From Elysia marginata (Eukaryota > Mollusca > Gastropoda > Plakobranchidae): a DNA stretch of 36,438 nt. The notes beneath the pieces are model-generated. The model had not been told where the DNA came from. It made no database searches and saw only the letters and a list, made by a program, of their open reading frames with translations. Location: positions 299,960-336,397 of the forward strand of contig BMAT01012850.1 of NCBI GenBank assembly GCA_019649035.1, given 5' to 3'. Shown piece by piece: positions 24,817-34,091 of this stretch (position 1 is the stretch's first letter; every line of letters begins with the position of its first letter). Position numbers and translations under genes: made by a program.

Positions 24817-26680
24817 GTAAAAGTGCGCAGAATTGAGGAGAAGAATAAGAAAAGGAGGCGATTATAAACTTGAGAGTGGTTGTCGTTTGGTAGCAGCGTT
24901 GCCCCTGCCTTGATCTTAGCTGTCAAGTCACGATTTCATTCTACCTCTCTTGATTCCACCACAAAAGAGTTACCGGAAGGCATGTAGATGAAATCCCCGG
25001 GGCAATTTGAGTGACTTCTCTCCTAACAATAGATCCGAGCTCCTTAAACGGAAAAACAAGATAAAAGTCCTTAATTTTCAACTTGGCACACACATATACA
25101 CATCCTTAAAACCCCTTTAGGGGACTTAATTTAGTTTCTGCCTTTGTTTCTTTTTCTTCTTTTTTTAATGATTTAGATTTTTTATACCAATTTCTATCGA
25201 TTTTGCTGTGTGATATATAGCTAATGGCCGCTCTATCTATTGCAATGGTTTTTAAAAAGAATCAATATTATAGTGGAATCGTGTACCATTAAGCCTACTT
25301 TATGCAAAATGCAGCATATTTTTTTTTTTTACCAAACTTGTAGTATCTGTGTATTGTCTAACCGGTGTAACTACTTTAAATTTAAGGAGGGTTTGTTCAC
25401 TGAAGATGGTTTTTAGTTTTTCGACTCGTGTCATAAAATAATGTTATATAAGACTTGTATAAAATTCCAAAGCCTGATATGCTCTGTTGAACAAGGTTGT
25501 GTTTGTGATGTCCTCGATCCAAGACCTGAGAAAGACAGCATGGATATCAAAACAGCAGAGGTTGCCATACCTGTACTTATAACAAAAGCAACAGAAATTT
25601 ATAACATTGTAGACTGTTGGTAAATAAAATATGAAACCTGCTTACTTTGACCACGTCCAAATCGTAAATTGTTTGTATTAAATGAGACGTTTAGATACTC
25701 AATACATGTAGTTTAAAAAAAAAAATAAATAAATTATGTTTTAATTGCACACGTTTTTAAAGATGCAGTAGTTGTACTCATTCAAGACACTTAAGTTTTC
25801 ATTAAACTGTGACTATGAATTGCACTGAATAACTACTGTAATTGTGACCCGAGAATGGCTGTAACGATGAAACAGTTTAACTCTATATGAAATCTGATAG
25901 GTATATCATATGTAACTCTCAGATGTGTCAACTATTGTGCCATTGTTTTTTACTTCTTGGATTAGTTTTAATCAACAGAAAGAAACCAATGAACATTTAT
26001 GGACTTGCCAATAACAAGAGCAAGATGTCACGAATACAAAGTGACAAAATTTTGATTAGATAAAAATGAACAATAGAATACTATACTTGTGATGTAATGG
26101 ATCTATATAAATCAATACAACTCAAAGGACTTGTGGATTTTAGCATATTTTTTCAATCTCACAAATGCCTCCCTTTTTTTCATCATCCCCTCCATAGCTT
26201 AAAGCGCCGTTAAAGTGTGAAACTTGAATCTTCCTTTTGAATTTGGATGATTGAAAATTAAATTATCAATTTAAAATAAATGATAAGTAACCCGTATTTT
26301 AAGAGACTAACGACATAGTTGATACAAATAAAGACAAATCAACAATTACATGGTAATTTAAAATTTGATAAACATTTATTAAATATTTGCATATTTTATT
26401 TTTTTTCTTTTATCGTCTTTAAATAAGTCATGAGATAAAGTTTCTGTTACAGCAAGCACTAAAAACAAAGTAGTGAATTTGTATTTGTAGCCCCAGCTCC
26501 TGCTTACTTCAGTGCAAGCATCCAGGTGATCGCTGATAGATTTGCTAAGACGTGGCTGGTGACTAGCGCGCTACATTGCATGTAGAAACAGTCCGGTGCG
26601 GGATGAGGCAGAAACGAGGTGGGAAAATGAAGCCCCTCGGGAAGGACGTAGTTCATTGCAAGGCTAGAGAGTGATTTTTA
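24817..26680. other. Mostly non-coding stretch with one protein-like frame
   Basis: AT-rich. The only part of note is the 60-codon open frame at 25441-25623. No other gene or repeat is recognised. Confidence 0.5.
25441..25623 (+). other. Small open frame of unknown significance
   Basis: A 60-codon frame begins with ATG and stops with TAA at 25621-25623, which overlaps an AATAAA polyadenylation signal. The second half (RPEKDSMDIKTAEVAIPVL and following) has balanced composition and reads more like real protein than the surrounding translations. It could be a terminal exon or chance. I recognise no family, and no companion exon was found. Confidence 0.2.
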
Positions 26681-26896
26681 GTGAAATCTCTTGAATCTGG
26701 ACAGTTATTTGTACCAAGGACAATGGAATACAAACTAAAGACCTTGAAGGAAAACTCCTTAGAGACAGAGAGTCCTCACAAAGAGAGCATCCATGAAAAA
26801 AAGCACAAGTTTGCTTGTTATTTATGCAGTGCACAGAAAAATTACAAAGATTTAGAATTTATTGCAGTACATGGCATAAAGTTTACTACGTTCTGA
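26681..26896 (+). other. Protein-like open fragment with a Cys-x2-Cys motif, unclassified
   Basis: A 71-codon frame without a convincing start (it opens with GTG) is rich in charged residues and ends with a segment containing CYLC, then AVHGIKF. The Cys pair and a later His suggest a degenerate zinc-binding unit, but only one His is placed plausibly. The composition is unlike the simple-repeat frames around it. It may be an exon or a decayed transposon or gene piece; I do not recognise the family. Confidence 0.25.
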
Positions 26897-26937
26897 CGTG
26901 TTTTTAAAAGCTATAATTATATGTTAACATTTTGCAG

Positions 26938-27150
26938 ATTGATAAAATATTTGAAACCCATGGTTCTGAGTTTGTGCGTGCAGATTTACTACAGTCTATT
27001 GCTTTAAAATTCTCTCAAACTAGTATATTATTATAGAGAAGGTGGAAGAGCAAAAGAATGAAAAACTGTTAAAGCAAGCTAAATTGAATTCTTATGATGC
27101 TTTTGCAAAATTAGACCTACAATATGACAAGGCTGTTCAGCTAACTCCAT
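26938..27150 (+). other. Protein-like open fragments in two frames, unclassified
   Basis: After a TTTTGCAG at 26937 one frame reads IDKIFETHGSEFVRADLLQS and on to a TAG near 27036. From there a second frame reads VEEQKNEKLLKQAKLNSYDA and on to QLTP and a TAA near 27150. Both are balanced, soluble-looking peptides. They could be parts of one frameshifted pseudogene or two exons; an AG lies at the frame switch. Family unknown. Confidence 0.25.
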
Positions 27151-27153
27151 AAA

Positions 27154-27178
27154 GCCGTTTCACATGGCGTATATCGGG
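27154..27178 (+). repeat. Short repeat unit, orientation A (GCCGTTTCACATGGCG…)
   Basis: It resembles the reverse complement of the end of the 27321-27375 repeat (CGTTTCATATGCC), forming an imperfect inverted pair. Confidence 0.4.
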
Positions 27179-27320
27179 AAAGATAATAATGCGTTCTATT
27201 CTCACTCCCAAATACATGCGGAATGCTCCCGACAGTCTTAAAAAAGTAATGACTAATGTCTCTTACATCCAGCCCAGCATTCACGCACCATGTGCAAGCA
27301 AGATTGGGTTACAGCCGTCT

Positions 27321-27375
27321 ACCGGTCCATAGATGGTCCGCAGTCTTCCGTACGGTATGAGTGGCATATGAAACG
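27321..27375 (-). repeat. GGTCC-containing short repeat, copy 1
   Basis: ACCGGTCCATAGATGGTCC and the following ~35 bases recur imperfectly at 27709-27764. The 3' part, GGCATATGAAACG, is the inverted partner of 27154-27178. Confidence 0.5.
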
Positions 27376-27708
27376 ACAGTAGGAGAAAATTTATACTGGC
27401 TCCAGCCTATCTATGGCTAGACCATTGATTATAATGGAGAAAAATATGAAATATTGGAGAAATCTTACGTCTGGTTGCTCTGCCGCTTTTTTATCGGACA
27501 ATGGTCTTTCGCTCTATTTCACATTTGCTCTATTTCAAGCATTCCTCTTGCTGAAAACAGACTGGTAAGACCGGTTGTTCAGAAGATTCCAGACCATGTC
27601 TGGATCGGAGGCTTTGAAAAAATCATGTCCCTATGTATCACTTGTATCACTTACAACCACATTGCATGACCATGTGGAAGCAAAAACAAAAAAGGATCAC
27701 CATCGTTT

Positions 27709-27764
27709 ACCGGTCCAAGGATGGTCCAGAATATTCCGCACGAGATACCCGTCACGTGGAATGA
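27709..27764 (-). repeat. GGTCC-containing short repeat, copy 2
   Basis: ACCGGTCCAAGGATGGTCC, then TTCCGCACGAGATACCCGTC and GTGGAATGAC, parallels copy 1 unit by unit. A weaker third match begins at about 27570 (ACCGGTTGTTCAGAAGATTCC). Confidence 0.5.
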
Positions 27765-28008
27765 CATTTAAGCAGCTACAGTTTCCATCCCGATAGTCTC
27801 TTTAAGTATGTGCCCGAGACCAATTTTTTGTTCGAGATGGAGATTGTGGCGGACACAAATATCGGAAATGTCTTCACCTAAATCAGCTGCAGCCAATGGT
27901 AGAGCAACACATCGAGATAATCACAGGAAACCTACCTGGATGAGCATCGAAGGTACACCTTGTTAGACACCTGACCCCGTCTCTAAAAAACTAGCCGTCA
28001 CACCGTGG

Positions 28009-28260
28009 TTGAAGCAGATGAGGGAAGAAGGTTTAATTCAAAAGTACCATTCTCCTGATATTGTCGTTAATAACAATACGAGTCGGATTTACATTAACTT
28101 CCTACTTTGGTTTAAAAGTATGATGACTGACATCGATTTAAACCCGGCTCCGTCACCCAACGGTCTCCTGGCGAGGCCTACGAAATGTTTGTTAAGAGCG
28201 ATCTGGCAAGAGGGATTAAAATCCGCCAAGGCCGACAAAACAAAGAAGGTCATAAAGTAA
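28009..28260 (+). other. Open frame with weak retroelement-like motif, unclassified
   Basis: An 83-codon frame without an ATG start includes TDIDLNPAP (around 28126-28152). This resembles the degenerate D-x-E-x-N-P-G-P motif found near the N-termini of some non-LTR retrotransposon ORFs and in 2A-like peptides, but the key Gly is Ala. An overlapping frame (GEAYEMFVKSDLARGIKIRQ…) also looks protein-like. A decayed retroelement is possible; the evidence is thin. Confidence 0.2.
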
Positions 28261-29838
28261 TTACTCTCAAGAAAGAGATAGATCGTGCTTAGTTTGGTCT
28301 TTTAGCATAGGCTCCTGTCATTGCTTCCCGCTAACAGATTTGACCCACAATAACACACAATAGAAGTAAGAATATACGCAAGAACGAGAGAGCTCCGAGA
28401 TCGCGATTAATTCCTGCTTTGAACCGGCCTTAATAAGTCAGCTTGTCTTTTTACTTTTCAATACCATTGATGGTTTCAGTCTTGAGAACAATCTGATACT
28501 TATACAGGAGTGGATAATCTTAGTATGCGACTGTTTCAGGACTGACCTCTCTTGTGTGTAAAGTTCAAGAGGTGTGCTAACCAACGAACTCTTCTGTGTG
28601 CGAGGTAATTTATTCCATTGGCTATAGTGCTGAATCTAAGCATAAAAACTCACCATTGCCCGAGGGGAACTACTCTTAGATAGTTTTTTAAAGGTCACGG
28701 AAAAGCCCCATAGAGCGATGATGGTCAGATTTCTGTATTGTTTATGATAGTCGAGCTGATGGGAACGAGAGAAAAAATATTTATGAAAAAGACGATCTGA
28801 AGGTATTGTTTGACGCATAACCAATTTTGTCTTGTATTTCAAACGTGACCAAATTTGACAGCCCTTGTGCCATGCATTGGGCTTTATCGTTACAAACTTT
28901 TGACTCTAAGGTTGGGTATAGTATTGGTAAAAAACGTTTGAGCAGCTTGCCACAACTAGGCAGTTACTTTGCATTGAAAGAGTTTGTATTAGTTAAGCTA
29001 TTTGCATAGACATAAAGAGTCAGTTCTTTTCTCAATGGCAGGAGATGAGTATCGTATTAATTTTTGTTAATACTGTCATATCTAATAAACATAGAAGTGA
29101 TACATCTTGGTAGAGAGTAGCTTAAATGATAATGTAAAAATGTTTTCCATGCAGAACTTGTCATAATATTTGTGCAATGGTAATGAATGAATAATAGTCT
29201 AAAAGATTGATATATTAATGAATTTTTTTTTTCGTTCTCTCTTCAATTAAAACTTTTAGAAATGTATCAGATAACAAACAATTTATTAAATTGAGATATA
29301 GTTTAGTATCATGGAAAATTAAATCAAAACTTATTTTGTTAATTCTGATGACAGGATTGCGTTGCACTCGTGATTGATAGAAACCTTTCAAAACTGTTAG
29401 CTTAAACTTAAAGTCAAATGGTGCTATCTGCATTGGATTTTAGTTGCAGACATAACCCTTTGATTCGAAGCCCAGGAAATGTAAAAAATGAGCTTCAAAT
29501 CAAGACCTTTCAAGTCATCAAATCTCAGTGAGTTCGCTAGCAACCGGAAAGCAAGATTAAACAAAGAAGTTTGCCCAAGACATCTCTGTAAATACCACTG
29601 TTTTGCTATCTGCTAGAAAAGTGAATGATATAGCTTGAGCCAATCAATAGGATTTATGGCAAAAATCACGATTATTTTCTCTTTCCAAACTCTAAGTTCA
29701 CTCTTGTATGGTCTTTGGAATGACTTTGCAAATAGTAATATCCAGGAAAGGCAAAAAGCCTCCAGCTTTACTTGGCATAATATTAGCCTTACATTTTGCT
29801 GGTGCAGGATTTCCATTTCTTTCGTATTCTAAATCCAT
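28261..29838. other. Non-coding stretch, no gene seen
   Basis: Short open frames on both strands (28636 minus, 28827 plus, 29215 minus, 29613 minus) have no recognisable motifs. Confidence 0.5.
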
Positions 29839-30080
29839 CTCTCTTCCTCTCTCTCTTTCTCTCTCTACACTTTTCAATTCCTTCCTCTACCTCCGTCTAT
29901 TTTATGTTTTGGTCTCTCTCTCAATCAATCTTTCTTCACTTCACTCAATTTCCCCATTTCCTTCAAAAAATGATATCAGTCTTTCCATTCTTTCTTAACC
30001 ATCATCTTTTTCTGTTTCTGTCTCATCTTATCTTGGACCCATCCTCGGTTCTTTTCTTTATCCCTGTCTTTCTCTCTTTG
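29839..30080 (+). repeat. Pyrimidine-rich, degenerate CT region
   Basis: CTCTCTTTCTCT-type sequence gradually loses periodicity toward 30080. Two overlapping open frames here (29708-30221) are explained by the lack of purine-rich stop codons. Confidence 0.75.
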
Positions 30081-30723
30081 TTATATTCCACTCCTAATTT
30101 TGTGTTCCTTTTTACACAATTTCGGCTTTTTTGTGTAGGCCTAAATGCTTTTTCTATCATCATTACATCAGCTCTTTGTCAATTGAGCATGCATTTGATA
30201 CGAACTTCTTTTCTTTTATAACTTTAATCATATGCTCGCTCGCCCATCTTCTGATCATTCTTCAGTGCCTTTAAAAAGAAATAAAAAAATAATATTTTAT
30301 CTTTTTAACACTTCTTTCATTTATGCCCATTTAACACATTTATGTGGAGAGTCATATTGGTTATGGACATTGTACATTTACTTACAAGACAGACATAAGC
30401 AGGCAGAAAGACTGGCATACAAACAGATAGATAGACGATAGAAAATCTGCTGGGCACATTAGAGAAAGTGAAAGATAGTTAAAACAAAAAAATGTATTCA
30501 GAAAAACAAAGGGAGGCGTGTATATAGATAGACCAAATTAATGAGAGGAAGAGAAAGAGAAGACATAAAGGTGATAGATGTTAGTAGTAACAAATTAAAT
30601 GCCATAAATAAACACACAAGTTAAAAAATGTCTTGGACCTTGTTAGAAGCACAAAACAGACGCACAAACAAATACATGGGATTATTGAAATGACTCTAAA
30701 CCAAAAACTTTATACGCTTTGGG
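30081..30723. other. Non-coding stretch between CT and GA tracts
   Basis: Includes a short AGACAGACATAAGCAGGCAG-like stretch near 30388. No gene is supported. Confidence 0.5.
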
Positions 30724-30824
30724 GTGAGAGAGAGAAAGAGAGAGATAGAGAGAGAGAGAGAGAGAAAGAGAGAGGGGGAGCGAGCAAGAGAGAGACAGAG
30801 ACAGAGACAGACAGAGACAGAGAC

Positions 30825-30887
<63 letters not shown>
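30724..30887 (+). repeat. GA/GACA tract with a 57-base perfect (AG)n core
   Basis: Imperfect (GA)n and (GAGACA)n lead into an uninterrupted (AG)n at 30831-30887. The Arg/Glu-rich open frame across it is a repeat artefact. Confidence 0.95.
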
Positions 30888-30890
<3 letters not shown>

Positions 30891-31507
30891 ATTTTGCGTT
30901 CAGATGATCGAGTTGGATGTTGTCATTTTACCTTCAAAGTGGTTGCTGTTGTGAACAAGACACTAACGTTATTCTTAGCCACCAAAAGCAAAAAAAGTAC
31001 TTATGAGAGAGACCAACAAGCGGGAGTTTAAAACAGTATGCTAATGTTATAAGACGTAGGCATGTTTACTTACATTCCTACACGGCAACAGCCATGAGCT
31101 ACCGTAACAAAGAATTTTTGTTCCAGAAGTAAGAATGAGAGATAAAAAGAGAGAGTTTTACAGAAGGAGAAGTAAGATAAGGTGCAATAAAGTGATAAAA
31201 AAAGGTTGAGATAGGGGATGTAGAAAAATAAATATAAAAAAGGAAAATTGAGTGGAGGTTTATTTAAAAGGAAATGAAAAGAAGCAGCTGCTATAGTAGT
31301 AGTGGAGAAGAAAAAGTTCCTAGAGAAAAAAGGAAGTGATTGTGGCGGCAACTCTTTGGTCTCTAATGGGTATTTTCTTTTACAAATTTCTACAAAGAGA
31401 GACAAAAGGGAGATAACTGATGAAAATCTTCGTTGCCTTGTTTTACTCAGGTTTTTTAGATGTATATGTAGATAAATAAACAGTTAAACACACAGATAGA
31501 TAGATAT
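30888..31507. other. Non-coding stretch between two GA tracts
   Basis: Purine-rich in places (31120-31350). The minus-strand Phe/Leu-rich open frame at 31070-31405 reflects this bias. Confidence 0.5.
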
Positions 31508-31661
31508 GTAGAGAGAGAGAAAGAGAGAGAGAGTGGGAGAGAGAGACAGAGACAGAGAGAGATAGAGAGAGAGAAAAGAGAGAGAGACAGAGAGAGATAG
31601 AGAGAGAGAAAAGAGAGAGAGAGTGGAAGAGAGAGACAGAGACAGAGAGATAGAGAGAGAG

Positions 31662-31702
<41 letters not shown>
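31508..31702 (+). repeat. GA tract with a higher-order repeat unit
   Basis: An approximately 55-base unit (GTGGAAGAGAGAGACAGAGA-like, then GATAGAGAGAGAGAAAAGAG) appears in succession before a pure (GA)n end. Overlapping minus-strand Ser/Leu frames are artefacts. Confidence 0.9.
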
Positions 31703-31703
<1 letters not shown>

Positions 31704-32749
31704 CGTAAACTTACTAAAAGCATAAAGGCGGGAGAGCATGTTAGGAAAGGAGTCAACTTTTAAATTTTCACTTTCAGCAATCTTTGCCAATGGGTCTGCT
31801 TGTGAACGCTCTTGTCTCACCACCAATGCAAGTGTGTTGCAGTATTCGCTGTACCAGGCAGTCACTATGGTAGATATTGGTAGAGGTATTGTGGAAAGAT
31901 ATTACAAATATATTCTTTAGGCTTGAAAGATAAGGAAAAGAGGTACAAGTCTTCTTTTCAAAGTCTTTCTTTTAATGATTTGAAATTTCTGACAGTTGAT
32001 TTGTTTGCACTGACCCTAAGGCAGTCAACTCACTGTTGTTTAGCCTGCAAAATTACTCCCCGTTCTATCGCTATCCTGCTTAAACTTATAAATTCAGTGT
32101 ATTTTTCAATGTAATGGACTAGGGTGATTCCCAATTTTTGGGTTTGTTTCTAACATATTTAGTTTTCAAGTAAAAGCCGTGTACATTCTTCTTATTCGGT
32201 GTTTAACAGATAATAACAGTACTTACATTTGACAAATTGTCAATCTTTGAGGCAACCTTACTATAAGGCTTTAAGAAGTAATTGGTTTTTACTGGTTTTG
32301 CTATCATGGTTTTTATATCCTGACACGATCAGTATTATTTTTTAACGTTTTTTTTTACCATATTTCTTTGTTTGGAAAGAGGCTGCATGAAAACACGCAC
32401 AGAAACCGTTCTCTTGTCTATATTCTGAAATAAAAAAACAAAAGCCATGTTTTGCTGTGCTAGTGCCCTACTGATCTTCTACAGATGGGAAACTTTACAA
32501 GCTAAGAGATTTTCCTGCGTTTTGACTTTTGTGCGTAGACAACACATACTGTAATATAAAGGTGCCGCAAATCCTCGTGAGTGTGCTGTTTGTGGGTCAA
32601 CTGTTTTCAGGCACAAAATAAAGAAAAATACAATACTAAGCAATTTTTTTTGCTCTGCGTGTGCCCCCTGCTGATGGTTTTTGAAAAGGTTGCTTTACCA
32701 TGCAAGAAATTAAAAAACTTCATACAGTCAGCATGAGAGTTTAAGAACT
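31703..32749. other. Non-coding stretch, no gene seen
   Basis: Two 60-codon frames (31738, 31923) have no features. Two imperfectly similar segments near 32440 and 32640 share a TGCT(G/C)TGC…GTGCC core. Confidence 0.5.
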
Positions 32750-32767
32750 TATATATATATATATATA

Positions 32768-32843
<76 letters not shown>

Positions 32844-32844
32844 T
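32750..32844 (+). repeat. Compound (AT)n-(ATT)n microsatellite
   Basis: (AT)n at 32750-32768 passes directly into a nearly perfect (ATT)n to 32844, about 110 bases before recognisable L1/Tx1-like LINE homology. Confidence 0.95.
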
Positions 32845-32954
32845 TCTGCTTGTTGTGTGTAGAGTTACATTATGTAAACGCTCGACGCTGTCACAATATC
32901 GTCGTTAATCTGCTTGGTTCGTTGGTTAGGTTTGGGCATGAAATTCAGAAGTAA

Positions 32955-33116
32955 CATAACCTGGAAAATGACTTGATGGAAATCCTTGCTCAAACTCTAA
33001 ACATCAGGCAAGACAACACGATCTCAAATATGCACGTTAAAATCAAACAATATGCTAATGATACAACTTTATTGTTGAAAGATAGTATGGAACTTATACA
33101 CTATATTAATTCCTTT
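32955..33116 (+). pseudogene. L1/Tx1-like reverse transcriptase, left part
   Basis: This open frame starts after TAA at 32952-32954 and covers the segment before and including the catalytic box, then DSMELIHYINSF. YANDTT replaces the expected YADDTT. It stops making sense at the SINE insertion point. Confidence 0.75.
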
Positions 33117-33120
33117 CGGG

Positions 33121-33342
33121 AAATTTGTCTTCGTTACTCAGCGTAACTGTGTCGCCCCAGAGCAGCGCCACTAATGCCCAAGCAGAGCAGTACATTTGAA
33201 GCCTGTAGCTGGGTACCCATTTTACAGGTGGGTGGACTAATGAAAGATAGGGTAAATTGCTTTCCCAAGGCAATTTCAACGTGGCATGGTCCTCGACCTC
33301 CAGATCTTGAGTCCGACGCGCTAACCACTCCGCCTCGCTGGG
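33121..33342 (-). mobile_element. tRNA-derived SINE nested in the LINE
   Basis: Read on the minus strand, the element opens with AGCGAGGCGGAGTGGTTAGC, a box A-like tRNA head. GGACTCAAGATC follows, resembling a tRNA-Leu anticodon arm, and then a degenerate box B, GGTCGAGGACC (33288-33298). The body contains AAATGGGTACCCAGC, a block I recall from molluscan SINE bodies; this recollection was not checked. Short imperfect direct repeats, TTCGGGAAA at 33115 and TTCAGGCAAA at 33343, bracket it, and the LINE reading frame resumes in phase after it. The 184-codon minus-strand open frame across this region is fortuitous. The 3' end near 33121 is approximate. Confidence 0.75.
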
Positions 33343-33344
33343 TT

Positions 33345-33800
33345 CAGGCAAAAATAAAGATTTTTGAAACATTCTCCGGGCTGGAACTAAATCATAAGAA
33401 ATGCCAAGCAATGACAACAGGAAAGACAAATACTCATGGCACAGGCATATTGGGTATACCATTTGTAGAAACAGTGAAAATTCAGGCGTGTTCTTCAACT
33501 TTAATCCCCCGCAAACGATAAAGCAAAACTGGAAACTGAAAATCAATTCCTGAGAGAGAAATTTGTGTTTGTGGTCCAAGAGAGACCTGTCAATACTAGG
33601 GAAAATACATATAGTGAAAACTTTTGGATTGAGTCTTTTCATGCATCTAATGCCAAACAATGTCCTTCTTAGAATAAACCAAATATTGTTTCCGTTTTAA
33701 TGGAAAAAAGATTCACTAACGAAAGGACCTTTGAAAAAATAAAGGCGTACGGTAATGTGCAGTCGCTTCGCTTTAGGTGAATTGAAAATGATTAATTTAA
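33345..33800 (+). pseudogene. L1/Tx1-like reverse transcriptase, right part
   Basis: Frame continues from CAG at 33345 as QAKIKIFETFSGLELNHKK, where SGLxLN followed by K is the conserved motif after the catalytic box. A frameshift near 33486 moves to the frame with GVFFNFNPP, NWKLKIN, LSILGKIHIVKTFGLS and GELKMINL. Stops at 33551 and 33698 interrupt it. Homology fades by about 33800. Confidence 0.78.
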
Positions 33801-34091
33801 TTTTTAAAAGAAAAACAAGACCCAATAAGGTATTCTCACTAAGACGGTTTTAAAGAGTTAATTGCCCTTTTACGATCACATAGAGGCAAGTTCCGGAAGC
33901 AGACATCAGACACTTTTGATTAACTGACATCTTGAATTTTTACTTCTTCTTGGCGTCAGCAGGCTGCATTCATATTCTTAAATTTAATCTAAATACTTTT
34001 CGTACTAGATATCTAGATATATTACCAAATTGTAGAAACAATAAAAAGGCATAGCCTATAGAATCTAGATCCTAGATCTTGTTTTTTAAAC
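33801..34091. other. Upstream region of the THAP-domain gene
   Basis: It lies between the LINE remnant and the THAP start codon. TCTAGAT motifs cluster at 34005-34080. A promoter or 5' UTR boundary cannot be assigned from sequence alone. Confidence 0.4.

Larger units (their letters stand above)
32955..33800 (+). mobile_element. L1/Tx1-like LINE fragment, interrupted by a SINE
   Basis: Reverse-transcriptase homology lies on both sides of an inserted SINE. On the left are LMEILAQTLNIRQD, then IKQYANDTTLLLKD, a YADD box with the first Asp changed to Asn (33051-33062). On the right are KIFETFSGLELNHKK, LGIPFVETVKIQ, then WSKRDLSILGKIHIVKTFGLS and GELKMINL, an order characteristic of L1/Tx1-type LINEs. 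Defects are the mutated catalytic box, a probable 1-base deletion near 33485-33487, TGA at 33551-33553 and TAA at 33698-33700. The left end abuts an AT/ATT microsatellite zone and the upstream two-thirds of the ORF is missing. The 3' end is not defined. Clade assignment is by motif only. Confidence 0.8.

Noticed and set aside
31443..31865. Ser/Leu-rich minus-strand open frames of 90-140 codons
   Set aside because: They are translations of (GA)n simple repeats; the same applies to 10682-11084, 24526-24926 and the plus-strand frames at 23930, 29708, 29796 and 30633.
33106..33660. 184-codon minus-strand open frame
   Set aside because: It spans the SINE and antisense LINE sequence; the translation is the SINE read through its tRNA-like head and body, not a gene.
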